Origin: Anodontia alba
Taxonomy: Eukaryota; Mollusca; Bivalvia; Lucinida; Lucinidae
Reading direction: 5' to 3'
NCBI GenBank assembly: GCA_964016985.1
Contig: OZ024828.1
Span: forward strand, 86,134,308-86,198,307
Length of the DNA: 64,000 nucleotides
Notes under the pieces: generated by a model
Database searches by the model: none
What the model saw: the letters and a program-made list of their open reading frames with translations, nothing else
Told to the model about the DNA's origin: nothing
Made by a program: the position numbers and the translations under genes
In this document: in pieces, positions 1 to 10,063 of the stretch
Layout: each line of letters starts with the position of its first letter
Position numbering within the stretch: position 1 is the first letter of the stretch

Positions 1-70
1 ACAGCGACAAGCGAAGAACGTGATTTGTGCAGTCTGATCTGAGTCTTCGCTTGTCGGATGTGCCATCTTA
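1..70. repeat. Partial E-type hairpin repeat
   Basis: Half of a dispersed inverted-repeat element whose core reads like GCAGTCTGATC...GAGTCTTCGCT; similar cores occur near 3.8, 20.5, 26.6, 36.2, 55.0 and 57.1 kb. The left part is outside the window. Confidence 0.5.
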
Positions 71-620
71 CATGTGTTGCTGTGGTCAGGCCCACTTTCA
101 CAAGCATGCGTATCCCAACCTTACCTAAGCCAGCAGTTTTAACGTTAACCTGCTCCTCTTGGTGACAGTTTTGCTGAATACCCGTAACCACAACAGTGTT
201 GCTAATTTCGCACGCAACTAGATTGTATAAACTACACGTAATAACAGCATAAGCAGTAAAATATTCCATGACACTAAACCATAAGAAGCGATCGCATGTT
301 TCTCAAGAAATTGTTACGTATGATATAAATATGTTCTGGGATTTCAAAAAATGCTTTCGTAGAATTTAAAACCTGATTTTCTTAGAGGTAGCAACCGCAA
401 CCGCAACTATAAATAAATTGTTTGCACTATTACTGCTAAGAAGTCATTCATTCTCTCATGACCAACAGACGTATGAGTCATAGGCGAAATAAATTTTTTT
501 GCACTCAAAGTACTATGATTCACTCAAAGTACAACGCTTACCTATTTTTAATATTGGTGAAGATTTTTCATGCAATTTTCCCCCACATTTTGTTCTTAGG
601 GCAACCGAAAGAGGCCATAT
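71..620. other. Intergenic, nothing recognised
   Basis: AT-rich sequence without a supported gene, RNA or repeat. The short open frames here have no family motif or splice context. Confidence 0.5.
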
Positions 621-624
621 CCCC

Positions 625-726
625 AGCCAGCAAAAAATACCGGGCCAACGTCGGACCAACATCGATACGACGTGCTAACGTTGTATCAATGTCGGCCTGA
701 CGCCGGCCCACCGTTTTGTGCTGGCT
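625..726. repeat. H-type inverted repeat (AGCCAGCA ends)
   Basis: Short element with AGCCAGCA and TGCTGGCT ends, filled with alternating CGTCGG/ATCGATAC/AACGTTG blocks that pair across the centre. A second full copy is at 59098-59198, and degenerate relatives lie near 2730, 28390, 46810, 47970 and 50670. Confidence 0.6.
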
Positions 727-787
727 GTGAGCCATAACACATTTTCAGCTTCCTACGTATGGGTGAAACAATGTCCAAGAGAAACAA

Positions 788-909
788 CCCAGTAAGTATT
801 CTACATAAATCTATAGCGGGCCGTTCTCGGCCCGTCTGCTACCCTGACCTCAGAGACCCTGACGGGCCGATTACGGCCCGCTATAGATTTATGTAGGATG
901 CTAGCTGGG
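788..909. repeat. G-type TIR element (CCCAG...CTGGG)
   Basis: Ends CCCAGTAAG and GCTAGCTGGG, with inner palindromic arms built on CTATAGCGGGCCG. The second copy at 33180-33286 has the same architecture. Non-autonomous, no coding sequence. Confidence 0.6.
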
Positions 910-914
910 AAGTG

Positions 915-1251
915 CAATCGAACTTCAATGGGTCGAACATTTGGGACCATGTAAAATTGTTCGAAATAGGGGTTAATCTCAACGCCGGGTCAGAAGGAAT
1001 AATGGGGATTATTAAGGGTGTCTTTGATGGTCTATTAATTAAAGGTGTGTTTTTCTATGCATTAGAATTACCCAGATAAGACGATTATAATGTATACATA
1101 CACCATACATTTTCAAGATAAAATAAGACAATTTTATCTAAATTAGCCCGAAATATATTTATATCTGGAGTTATGAGAACATTTTCCTAGGGACTCAAGA
1201 ACGAGACGAGTTCGAAATAGCCGTAGTAAACGAGTCATTGAAGTTTTACTG
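915..1251. repeat. D-family pogo-like MITE, degenerate
   Basis: Left end AATCGAACTTCAATGGGTCG and right end CATTGAAGTTTTACTG followed by TA, the terminal pattern of the D family (better copies at 39452-39740 and 26985-27273). TA target and CAGT-type ends fit Tc1/mariner-pogo non-autonomous elements. Confidence 0.5.
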
Positions 1252-1254
1252 TAC

Positions 1255-1380
1255 CTAACCTTGGTCCTTTATTAGACTTAACTTCAGTACTGCTTATGAA
1301 GAGTCTCTTGAAAACCAAGACTCTCAAATTCTCCCATATTCTATCTGTAATATGTTCTTTGCTTCCAAAATCAACCTTTA
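1255..1380. repeat. Dispersed repeat S, copy 1
   Basis: Shares blocks with 1720-1925 (CTGCTT.TGAAGTGTCTT, ATGTTCTTTGCTTCCAAA, CAACCTTTA). Probably two copies of one old repeat on either side of the TTAA element at 1411-1646. Confidence 0.4.
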
Positions 1381-1410
1381 TCGTTTTTTTTTTTTTTCAC
1401 TTAACTGCAG

Positions 1411-1646
1411 TTAACCCTTAAAACACCAAGAAAATCTGCATCTGAAAATGTCGTCTGTTTATGTCGTCTGCTGAATATTCTTGCAAACCTTACAAACCTA
1501 TTTTTGCAAATAGGCAAACAGTGTGAACCCAGATCAGACTGCTCCTTTAGGAGCAGTCTACACTGTTTGCAAAAAATGACCTTTTAAAATCACAAGCAGA
1601 TGACAAGGCAGACGACAATTGTTGTGATTGGCAGTTTAAGGGTTAA
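1411..1646. repeat. B-family TTAA MITE
   Basis: Starts TTAACCCTTAAAAC and ends TTTAAGGGTTAA, so terminal inverted repeats of CCCTT type are flanked by TTAA. Central hairpin GCAAACAGTGT...ACACTGTTTGC. TTAA targeting with CCCT ends is typical of piggyBac-like non-autonomous elements. Confidence 0.7.
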
Positions 1647-1719
1647 TGTTAAGTGCCGTGTGATTGCGATAGAACGTCTCCCCGTACTTCACCATAGTAC
1701 AGTTTATATTTTTCTTTCC

Positions 1720-1925
1720 TTTGGGAACATTGGTCCCTTTTAGAATCTTTGAAAATGGAGTTCTACTCAAGGACATGTACACATTAGTGAGCGAAAGCAC
1801 TACTGAATCTTCAGGACTGCTTGTGAAGTGTCTTAGTAAAACCGAGACTTCCGTTTTCCATCCTGTTATGTCTTCTTTGTTTCCAAATGCAACCTTTATA
1901 GCTTTATTTAACTTTCTGTCTTAGG
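1720..1925. repeat. Dispersed repeat S, copy 2
   Basis: Second copy of the segment at 1255-1380. An open frame crosses it but shows no protein motif. Confidence 0.35.
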
Positions 1926-2032
1926 CACAAATATACACACGTACGGACAGGGGCGCAGTCAGAGGATAATTATCATTGCGCAAAGCAAGAAAAATCTGGA
2001 AAACATTATCTTTCTCCAAGAAGCGGCTACTC

Positions 2033-2259
2033 TTAACCCTTAAAGCGCCAGTCACAACTATTGTCGTCTGCTTTGTCATCTGCTTGTGATTTTTAAAGTC
2101 ATTTTTGCAAACAGTGTGGACCCAGAGCAGTCTGATAAGGGTCCACACTGTTTGCCTGTATGCAAAAATAGGTTTGAAAAGTCTGCAAGAATATTCAGCA
2201 GACGACATAAACAGACGACATTTTCAGATGCACTTTTTATTTGGCGTTTTAAGGGTTAA
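2033..2259. repeat. B-family TTAA MITE nested in an I-type element
   Basis: TTAACCCTTAAAGCGCC to GCGTTTTAAGGGTTAA with the GCAAACAGTGTGGACCC hairpin inside. It interrupts an I-type element (GCTACTC|TTAA|AGGAAAGAATT) at the TTAA that is intact in the I copy at 33817, which gives direct empty-site evidence for TTAA targeting. Confidence 0.75.
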
Positions 2260-2289
2260 AGGAAAGAATTGCTTCTGAATGAGCAAATT

Positions 2290-3080
2290 CTTTCCTGAAG
2301 AGCAGCCCCTATGATATGGAAACTAAATGCTTTATGTTTAACTGAATACTCTTTATAATTGCTTTTTTTTTCATTACGTACATGCGTACATGAAAGCTAC
2401 GCATATGTACGGGTGTAGTTGTTGTTGAGTTGTGCTTCAACGAAACGTAAACCCATGAGGGACATTTTGCGTCTCTCCCAGAGAAAAGAAAAGAAGATAT
2501 AGAAGATATAGTAGATGAGATTAAAGAGAATAAAAAAGAATTAAAGTGAATATAAATGAAAAACAAAACATTATCCCTCTACCCCCCACCTGCTGCAAGA
2601 ACAGTAGGCATTGCCAAACTCTAAACCATTTACAGTGTAGCCAGACACCCCAATATTGAAAGCCTCACCAAACGGACATATCATGAGGACTATATGCCCC
2701 AGTACTTGAAAAATTCGGTACCACTAGGCACTTGACGTTTTAGAAACGTCAAATCAACGTCGATGCAACTCGAACCAATGTCGACGTTGTATCGACGTTG
2801 ATACAATGTAGTCTACACGTTGCCGCGTGTTTGTTAGGTATTTACTTTGCTGTGCTGTTTTTTTTTTTTGTTTGTTTTTTTTCGATTTCGGTTTCGGTTT
2901 CGGTTTGTCTCGGTCTGTGTTCTCTCAATAACAGAGTGAAAAACCAGCGCATAGATCAATAGTTTTGTTATGCGTTGCACTATTCTATACTTGAACCGTG
3001 TCGCAAGAAACTCGTCTATATTATGTGTGCGGCTAGCGAAGGCTCAGACCAGCCTGCCTATCTGCGCAGTCTGCTATCCC
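2290..3080. other. Intergenic with H-like fragment
   Basis: Mostly unassigned AT-rich sequence. 2728-2836 is a degenerate H-type palindrome (AACGTCGATGC / GTATCGACGTTGATAC); 2882-2905 is a small TTTCGG run. Confidence 0.45.
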
Positions 3081-3082
3081 CT

Positions 3083-3115
3083 ACCACCACCACCACAACC
3101 ACCACCACCACCACC

Positions 3116-3166
<51 letters not shown>

Positions 3167-3170
3167 GTCG

Positions 3171-3204
<34 letters not shown>

Positions 3205-3205
3205 T
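3083..3205. repeat. Compound trinucleotide microsatellite (CCA)n(TCA)n
   Basis: About 40 uninterrupted or nearly uninterrupted triplets switch from CCA to TCA. All frames are open, so the predicted poly-Pro/Ser or poly-Asp/Gly chains are artefacts. Confidence 0.95.
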
Positions 3206-3412
3206 CCCGTAACCGTGTAGGTCGTTGTTGGGGCACCGCTGATAACTTAATTGATTGTTGTTGTTTGCAAGCAAGCAACACTAAGATCGGTCCTTCCCAT
3301 CGTTTCTCGTATCAGTCTCTTCTTTACGGCCCTTCAGCTGTTCCTTACATAATCGTCTTGCCCATGCCAGAGAAATACAAACATGCAAAAGATAATGAAC
3401 ACTCGCAACCAT

Positions 3413-3638
3413 GGCCCAGTTGTTCAAAGCAGTCGTTAACTTAACGAGCTCGTTAAGGGTCATTTCGTTACCAGTTTTAGCGGATTCAATGTACAATATT
3501 CTGATATTTTTTGCTGAAAAAAATGTAAGTTGCACTCACAATTTTTCAGCAAAAAATTTCAGCATATTTGCGTATCACTCAATGTAAATTTTAAAGAATC
3601 GTTAACTAACGACGTCGTTAGCTTTGAACAACTGGGCC
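3413..3638. repeat. L-family TIR MITE
   Basis: GGCCCAGTTGTTCAAAGC at the left and GCTTTGAACAACTGGGCC at the right form near-perfect terminal inverted repeats. A second inverted pair inside is based on GATATTTTTTGCTGAAAAA. Second full copy at 44700-44941. Confidence 0.8.
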
Positions 3639-3794
3639 CAGTTTGGAAAGTTACTATTTGTCATGTAAAGCCAAGGCCACAATGTGCACTTTAGTGCATC
3701 GACTACTGAAAAACCCTATTATTGTATGGGATTTCGAGTTCATATATTAATCATTATCCTAAGTACTTTCGCTTGTTACGTGTTTCTATATTAT

Positions 3795-3960
3795 GGGCCG
3801 CGCCAAGCGAAAAGGGGTCAGAGCATGTGCGAACAGCACAGATTCAGATCAGCCTAAGCATGCGTGCAGTCTGATCAGAGTCTTCGCTGTGCGCTGTATG
3901 GTGCACCTTGATCCAGTTTCTTCATTCAGATGGAGAAGGACGTATAATACGCAGGCTGAG
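3795..3960. repeat. E-family element
   Basis: GGGCCGCGCCAAGCGAAAAG end, then GATTCAGATCAGCC...CAGTCTGATCAGAGTC hairpin. It belongs to the same family as 22590-22790 and 57051-57288. Confidence 0.55.
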
Positions 3961-4169
3961 TAAGTAAATTAAGTAAGTAAGTAAGTAAATGCTATGATTT
4001 AGAGTGGGTAGCATTTACATCTTCAAAAACAATAGCACAGTACAGTATAATAAAAATGCAAATGCGAGATGATTATCATTACTAATTATGCAATTAAATG
4101 AATAAATATAGTAAGATCATGTGTTGAACAAATACATGCAATTCATGATAGAAACAGACAAATACAGCT

Positions 4170-4170
<1 letters not shown>

Positions 4171-4225
<55 letters not shown>

Positions 4226-4226
4226 G
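4171..4226. repeat. Microsatellite (AG)n(ACAG)n
   Basis: Pure AG run passing into ACAG repeats. A similar CT/GTCT compound occurs at 23165-23215. Confidence 0.95.
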
Positions 4227-4555
4227 ACAGAGTACTTAGTAATAAAAAGAGTGTCGTATAACATAATTTGTGGCAGTGGAAGTTTATATAATATTGAAAA
4301 AAAACTATTGCTGTCCATTATAATTAACAATATAATATTAACATATATAATATTCGAGTCCTCGCTGAACGCACATGCTCGTAGACCCCTTTTCACTTGT
4401 TGCGACCCAATTATAATGCCAACGTGCAGTTTCAGTTGTATTATATTTTTCCAAAAGGAAACGAAAAAGAAACAAGACCTGTCATAGACTGGTGGCAAAA
4501 TTTTTAAAATGCACTTTTTGGAGGCCGGTGTGTTAACCCTTTAATCCTGAATTGC

Positions 4556-4762
4556 TTAACCCTTGTCCTGCTGAACCCGGATATACCCTGCCTTTGCAAA
4601 CAGTGTAGATCCAGATCAGTTGAAGAAGCCAACTGATCTGGATCTGCACTGTTTGCCATTATTTATGTAAATTTATAGCAACAATTTGGATCAAGTATTC
4701 TGATTGGCTGAAAATTAGAAGTAGGTGTGGCATCTTAATTTATTCAGCAGGACAAGGGTTAG
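4556..4762. repeat. B-family TTAA MITE
   Basis: TTAACCCTTGTCCTGCTGAA to CAGCAGGACAAGGGTTAG, with central hairpin CAAACAGTGTAGATCCAGATC. It appears inserted in another TTAACCCTT-bearing segment starting at 4532. Confidence 0.7.
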
Positions 4763-4836
4763 TAGTCTCTTCCATCTCTGAATTAGAGTTCTTTGGAAAA
4801 CATTGCACCAATGTCGATTTTCCTTTCTGTGCCATG

Positions 4837-5047
4837 TTAACCTTCATCCTGCTGAATCATTTAATTAGCCACACCCATTTCTGACTATCATCCAATCAAA
4901 TTACATCATATAATGTTTTCGTTCAAATTCACAAACTGAATAACAAACAGTGTAGTTCCTGATCAGATGGCTTCTTCAGAAGCCATCTGGTCTGATCTAC
5001 ACTGTTTGCAAAGGAAGGGGTTGTCGTGAACAGCAGGATAAAGTTTA
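4837..5047. repeat. B-family TTAA MITE, decayed ends
   Basis: TTAACCTTCATCCTGCTGAA to CAGCAGGATAAAG, same GTTTGCAAA...ACACTGTTTGC core. It belongs to the CCTGCTGAA subfamily, with 4556-4762 and 19794-20002. Confidence 0.6.
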
Positions 5048-5069
5048 GAATCGAAATAATTTTTCTCTG

Positions 5070-5202
5070 CTGTGAATTATCGCGACTAACTCATGGTGTT
5101 GTCGTGCAGATGCGAATATTAATTCACTCCGGCTTCGCCGTCGGGAATTATCACTTCGCAAACTGCCCTCCAACACCATGCGTTATTCACGATAATTCAC
5201 AG
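5070..5202. repeat. Inverted-repeat element (CTGTGAATTATCG)
   Basis: CTGTGAATTATCGCG...CATGGTGTTG mirrors CAACACCATGCG...CGATAATTCACAG. A 133-bp hairpin with a CGGCTTCGCCG loop region; no other copy seen here. Confidence 0.6.
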
Positions 5203-5523
5203 TATAAAAAAAATTATTACTTAAATAACAGCGACATTATATGTTAAAATAAATAAATAAATAAATTTACTGTGGGTTAGCGATTCAAAATGATATTGGT
5301 TTGTACCTAATAACATTACAAGCAAACGCTCACGAAGTTTAGCGATCTCTAACGAGTACACACCGTTTATGTTTTTAAGCAAAAATAAGGAAAATAATGC
5401 ATACACATGTAAATCCCGCTTTTCTCTATATAAAGAGAGGTTTTCAAGGGTGTTCATTTCACGGATTTGTTAACGTGATTCAACTATATCGTGCCGTTGA
5501 AAAAAGATGCCAGAGAGACTTGT

Positions 5524-5803
5524 CATCACGAAAACACGCCTATATAATTTTGACCCCCTTAAACCCCATTTTTGTATAGTTAAACTGGGGTTTACAGGGG
5601 TATAGATCATTTTTCTTATTTCTGCTCAAAAACATAGATTGTGGGTACTCGTTAGAACTGCCTCGGCGAGGCGGTCCTAACTAGTACCCACAATCTATGT
5701 TTTGAGCAAAAATATAAAAAATATCAGAGTTTTTTTTATCTGAAAATTTTCAGTTTTGGTGGTGAAATTTTCAATATATTTGAATAGGCGTGTTTTCGTA
5801 ATG
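5524..5803. repeat. A-family hairpin MITE
   Basis: Ends CATCACGAAAACACGCCTAT and ATAGGCGTGTTTTCGTAATG. Core is the GC-rich palindrome TACTCGTTAGAA..CGCCTCG. One arm carries a GGGTTTACAGGGGTATA block, the other a TGGTGGTGAAATTTTC block, so orientation is defined. The family is the most abundant full-length one here (seven near-complete copies). Confidence 0.8.
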
Positions 5804-5852
5804 TTTAGGGTATTTGGGACGCAGGATAAACAGTTTATTTCATTTAGATATA

Positions 5853-6295
5853 CAGTCAAACCTATCATAGTGGCCACCTCTATTAAGCAAGCCACCTGTA
5901 TTAAAAGGAAGCTTGACAGCAAATCCATTTAAACACACCTGTATTAAAGACTCCATATTTCCTCAAAAATAGACATTTTATTATCCAAGAAAGGTTTGAT
6001 AAATTGATATATATGGTATTAATACAATCATAATATGTGGCACCTGACAGCCTGTAAAATTTCAGTTAGTCTTTCGTTCTTGTCCAAATTATTATATTTT
6101 CATGGGGATTTTAACCCTTTCAATCCTACAGACCGGTACAGGTAACTATGCAAACGGTGTAGATCCAGATGAGACGGCTCATAATGAGCCGTCTCATCTG
6201 GATCTGCACTGTTTGCCATCCTGTTAATGATTTTGGCTACCCCCCCCCCCCCGCCACCCCCACCACCCACCAACACTCACACGCGCTCGCGCGCG

Positions 6296-6349
<54 letters not shown>

Positions 6350-6799
6350 AATCAAGAATTGAAGTGTCTAAAATTCGAAGACGGAAGATTCTGCTATAGA
6401 AACCAAGGGATGAAAGGGTTAAAAAAGATTCGGCTAAACTTAGCAATGTTGAAACCCCTTTTCCAAAATCCTTGATCCGCCCGTATCAAGTATAGGAATA
6501 TACAATCGAACTTCACTGGCTCGAACATCTTCAGGACTATGAAAACTGGTTCTAGACAGGGATAGTTCTAGCTACTGAGGGATAGGGAAAGGTCCGTAAC
6601 TAATGTTGTGAGAACGTGGCCCAGCTACAGTCCAACGTGTATTAAGCAAGCACCTAAGGGATAATCAAAATGTGCTTGTTATTAAGACATGTGTTTGCTT
6701 AATACAGGTATTTTTTTTCCGTTTTCGGGAACCGAATGCGCGCTTGTTTATGACAGGTTGCTTGCTGAATGGAGGTGGCTAGTTTGACAGGTTTTATTG
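5853..6799. repeat. Pogo-like element interrupted by a B MITE
   Basis: TA then CAGTCAAACCTATCATAGTG at the left. The right end reads GGAGGTGGCTAGTTTGACAG...TTATTG before TA, pairing with the left end including TTAAGCAAGC. A TTAA MITE (6111-6422) and a D fragment (about 6502-6600) lie inside. No transposase recognised. Confidence 0.55.
6111..6422. repeat. B-family MITE expanded by CA repeat
   Basis: TTAACCCTTTCAATCC to GATGAAAGGGTTAA with the GCAAACGGTGTAGATCC hairpin. Between hairpin and right end lie a C run, a CG/GC stretch and about 28 CA repeats (6241-6348), so this copy is longer than the usual 200-240 bp. Confidence 0.7.
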
Positions 6800-6992
6800 T
6801 ATGTCGCTTGCTATATGTGCAATAAAATGTAAAGGGTTAATCATAGAGCCAGATAAGTAAAGTACTAGAGTTCCGAGAATCGCATGCGTCAAAGCGCCAA
6901 CCATTTGATATTATGGAAAAGTGAGGTGTGTGTGTGGGGGGGTGGGGGGGGGAGTGGAAGGGAGAAGGGGCGGGGGGGCGGGGGGGGGGAGA

Positions 6993-8020
6993 AACACTGG
7001 TCCTTAAAATCGCTCCTATCCCTAAAGGCAACCCCTCACTACAAACTTCGAATGAAATCAATGCATCCCTTCAAAAGTTATTGAGGGGAAACAATATCTT
7101 TACCTTGTATTTTACCCCAACAACAAAAACTAAGTCGATAAAGGGTCATAACTTGGCCAAAATTTTGCGAATGACTACCAATATCGAACTTGACCTGTAC
7201 TTTACAATGATATATCCTTCTGCAAACTTTCAATAAAATCAATGCATCCCTGCAAAATTATTGAGCGGATATCAATATCAACATACCAACAAAAACTAAG
7301 TCGTAAAAAGGGCCATAACTCAGCCAAAATTTTGTAGATGATAACTAATATCGAACTTGACCTGTATTTTACAATGATATATCCTTCTGCAAACTTAACA
7401 AAATCAACGTATTCCTGCAAAAGTTATTGATCAGAAATCAATATCAACACACCAACAAAAACTAAGTCGTAAAAATGGCCATAACTCAGCCAAAATTTTG
7501 TAGATGATAACTAATATCGAACTTGACCTGTATTTTACAATGATATATCCTTCTGCAAACTTAACAAAATCAACGTATCCCTGCAAAAGTTATTGATCAG
7601 AAATCAATATCAACACACCAACAAAAACTAAGTCGTAAAAAGAGCCATAACTCAGCCAAAATTTGGCGGATGATTACCAATATCGAACTTGACCTGTATT
7701 TTACGATGATATAAAGTTCTGCAAAGATTAAATGAAATCAATGCATCCCTTCAAAAGTTATTGAGCGGAAAAGAACAACAAAAACTAAGTCGAAACAGGG
7801 CCTTAACTCAGCCAAAATTTGGCGGATGATTACCAATATTGAACTTGACCTGTATTTTAAAATGATATAAAGTTCTGCAAAATATGAATAAAATCAATAC
7901 ATCCCTTCGAAAGTTATTGAACGGAAACGAAAAGTGTGACGACGACATCGACGACGCCGACGACGACGCGGACGGACAACATGATCCCTATGTGTCTGCC
8001 ATGTTACGCAGGCGACACAA
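6993..8020 (+). mobile_element. Pearl-like non-autonomous unit, copy 1
   Basis: A unique left flank (AATCGCTCCTATCCCTAAAG, 7007 on) is followed by five to six core repeats of 157-167 bp, each with ACTAAGTCG, GGCCATAACTC and TATCGAACTTGACCTG. A (GACGAC)n-like tract follows at 7937-7972, then a unique right flank GGACAACATGATCCCTATGT. The same order recurs at 59515-60516. Bivalve pearl elements are known to have this flank-core-microsatellite-flank plan; assigning this unit to them is inference. Confidence 0.6.
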
Positions 8021-8039
8021 TAAGTGCGAAAGAGCGAGG

Positions 8040-8165
8040 TGGTTCTAACGAGTACCTACAATCTATGTTTTTAGCAGAAATATGAAAACTACCAGTTTTT
8101 TTTTATCTGAAAATTTTCACGTTTTGGTAGTGAAATTTTCAATATATTTGAATAGGCGTGTTTTC
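8040..8165. repeat. A-family MITE fragment
   Basis: One arm only: TCTAACGAGTACCTACAATC through TTGAATAGGCGTGTTTTCG. The other arm is lost at the pearl-like right flank. Confidence 0.65.
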
Positions 8166-8289
8166 GCCATTGGCCTTCATCAGAAAATTGAAATACACTA
8201 AATAAGACTACATTATTGAAGTCACCATTACTATTCTCATGGAAATAAACAAACTGAACCGGACGTAACTGCAGCGTTACAGCGCCAAA

Positions 8290-8770
8290 CGTAATCAGCG
8301 TCAGCCGCGCCCCACGAATAGGACATTTAGTCTAATAACGTGTAAACTAGCAGCAAAAGCCACGGCGAGTCCGCGCGAACGCGCAGACAAACCCGAACCC
8401 CGCCGACCGCAACAACAAAAAGCCCGACGAGACCGCGCGGAGACGCAGGTCCGCCCGAAGCCTAGCAAACGATTAAGCATAGCCACTGGCTAGACCGCGC
8501 CTCCCACCCGGGACCCCCGCCCAGGCGGGCCTACGCATCCGCGCAGTCCCACTGAAGCCCACCGCCCGCAACAGCAAAGATCCGGGCGAGACCGCGCGCC
8601 CGGGCGGCCCCGACCAGACATCCGCCACCACTATAAACGGGGTCCGGGCGGCCCCGCGCACCCGCGCAGCCCCAACCGATGCCCCCCCCCCCAACCGCAA
8701 TAGCAAATATTCGGTCGAGACCGCGCCCCCGTGCAGCCCCGCCCAGACATCACCCACCGCCACAAGAGAG
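8290..8770. repeat. GC-rich imperfect tandem repeat
   Basis: A CpG-rich block in otherwise AT-rich DNA. GAGACCGCGC or AGACCGCGC recurs near 8430, 8492, 8588 and 8716 with GGCGGCCCCG, CCCGCC and CAACAGCAAA blocks between, giving degenerate units near 100 bp. No convincing coding sequence on either strand. Confidence 0.6.
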
Positions 8771-10060
8771 GCCCGGGTTTTATGTTTGGATATGTTTCCT
8801 ATTTGTATCTTGAACATATATGTTTGTGAACTCATTAGAACCGCCTCATTAAGGCGGTTCTAATGAGCAATACAACATATCTTTATTTCTACTTTTTTTG
8901 TCTTTTTGCCCATTTGCTTTACGTTTATTCTTTTTTTTAAGTACGATGAAGTTTCCTTTCAAAAGGAAAGGCTTGCCAAATTTCATCAGTGACCTCTCTC
9001 TGTGCATGTTTATAGGAATGCAAATGCTACAAACCATGATCCTAGTTTGTTCACACAGTTCCCTATATTCCAAATAGAGGCGACACCTATTTAACCTCTC
9101 CTACATACCAACCAAATATCATCAAACTATTTCAGTGTAGCGCAGTTATTAAGCGTACACAATTTCATAACTAAACATTCCAAGGGAAAGTAACTCGAAA
9201 GCTAAGGCAATGTCAATTACCATTCTTGAACACGACACTTGGTTTGTCCTACATACATACCAAACATCATCAGACTACTTCAAAGTATATAACAAAACAT
9301 TACCAGGGGGTTTCATAATTTTTGTTATAAGTCAACCAGCCATGCAAAGAAGTTGGTGGAAATAGTCCAATCTTTCCATTCCACTGCAATACGATTTCCC
9401 TTCTGCAGGATTAAACTGCAACCCCTATTTCTGAGTGATAGATTTTACAGCCTGTGGCATCCCTTTCCTACTTCTACGTATAGTGCAAAGATAGTAAGTC
9501 CGATCACCACGAGGGCTTTCAAACAAAGCAGGACTCAAGAAGAAGAAGTTATGTAAACTTGACATTAGAAACTGCATCCAGTAATGTCCTTATATGTCAA
9601 AGCTTTGTGTTATTCTTGTTAAAACTGGGAAAAGAAATAAGAAAATGAATGTCTCTTGTATTGTTAAAGGACAGAAATTCATCCAAACAGTATCTCCAAG
9701 TCGAGATATTTTATACCGATGAATGAATCTATTTGACTGTTGAGTATTACCCCATAACGACCGTCACATTAAAACTAGCCAATATACCGGATCTTGGATT
9801 TAACAATTATCGAAACTTTGTGTCTTCAGGTGTATTCGACGTATCTAAGTTATAGCTTAGCGAGACCTTGAAAATCTAACGGAAAGGTTTTCGAAAGTTG
9901 GCCGATATTCCCCGGCCCTACTCACCTTTTTCCGATAGCATTCTTTCTAGTCGATCCGTTCTCAGAGTTAGTAATGGATTTTACTATTGTAACGATAAAA
10001 ACGGACACATTATGTAACGAAAATAATTATGGAACAGAAAAACAATGAGAACAAGAAAAA
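8771..10060. other. Intergenic, hairpin fragment then unassigned
   Basis: 8815-8880 contains the shared hairpin module (ACTCATTAGAACCGCCTC and its complement). 9105-9290 holds two decayed copies of TCCTACATACCA..AAATATCATCA. The rest, to the mariner end, has no supported feature. Confidence 0.5.
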
Positions 10061-10063
10061 GTA

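Noticed and set aside
2882..2910. Interstitial telomeric repeat (TTTCGG)n
   Set aside because: Only three units and not the metazoan TTAGGG repeat.
3074..3274. Poly-Asp/poly-Gly and poly-Pro/Ser proteins
   Set aside because: Trinucleotide microsatellite artefact.
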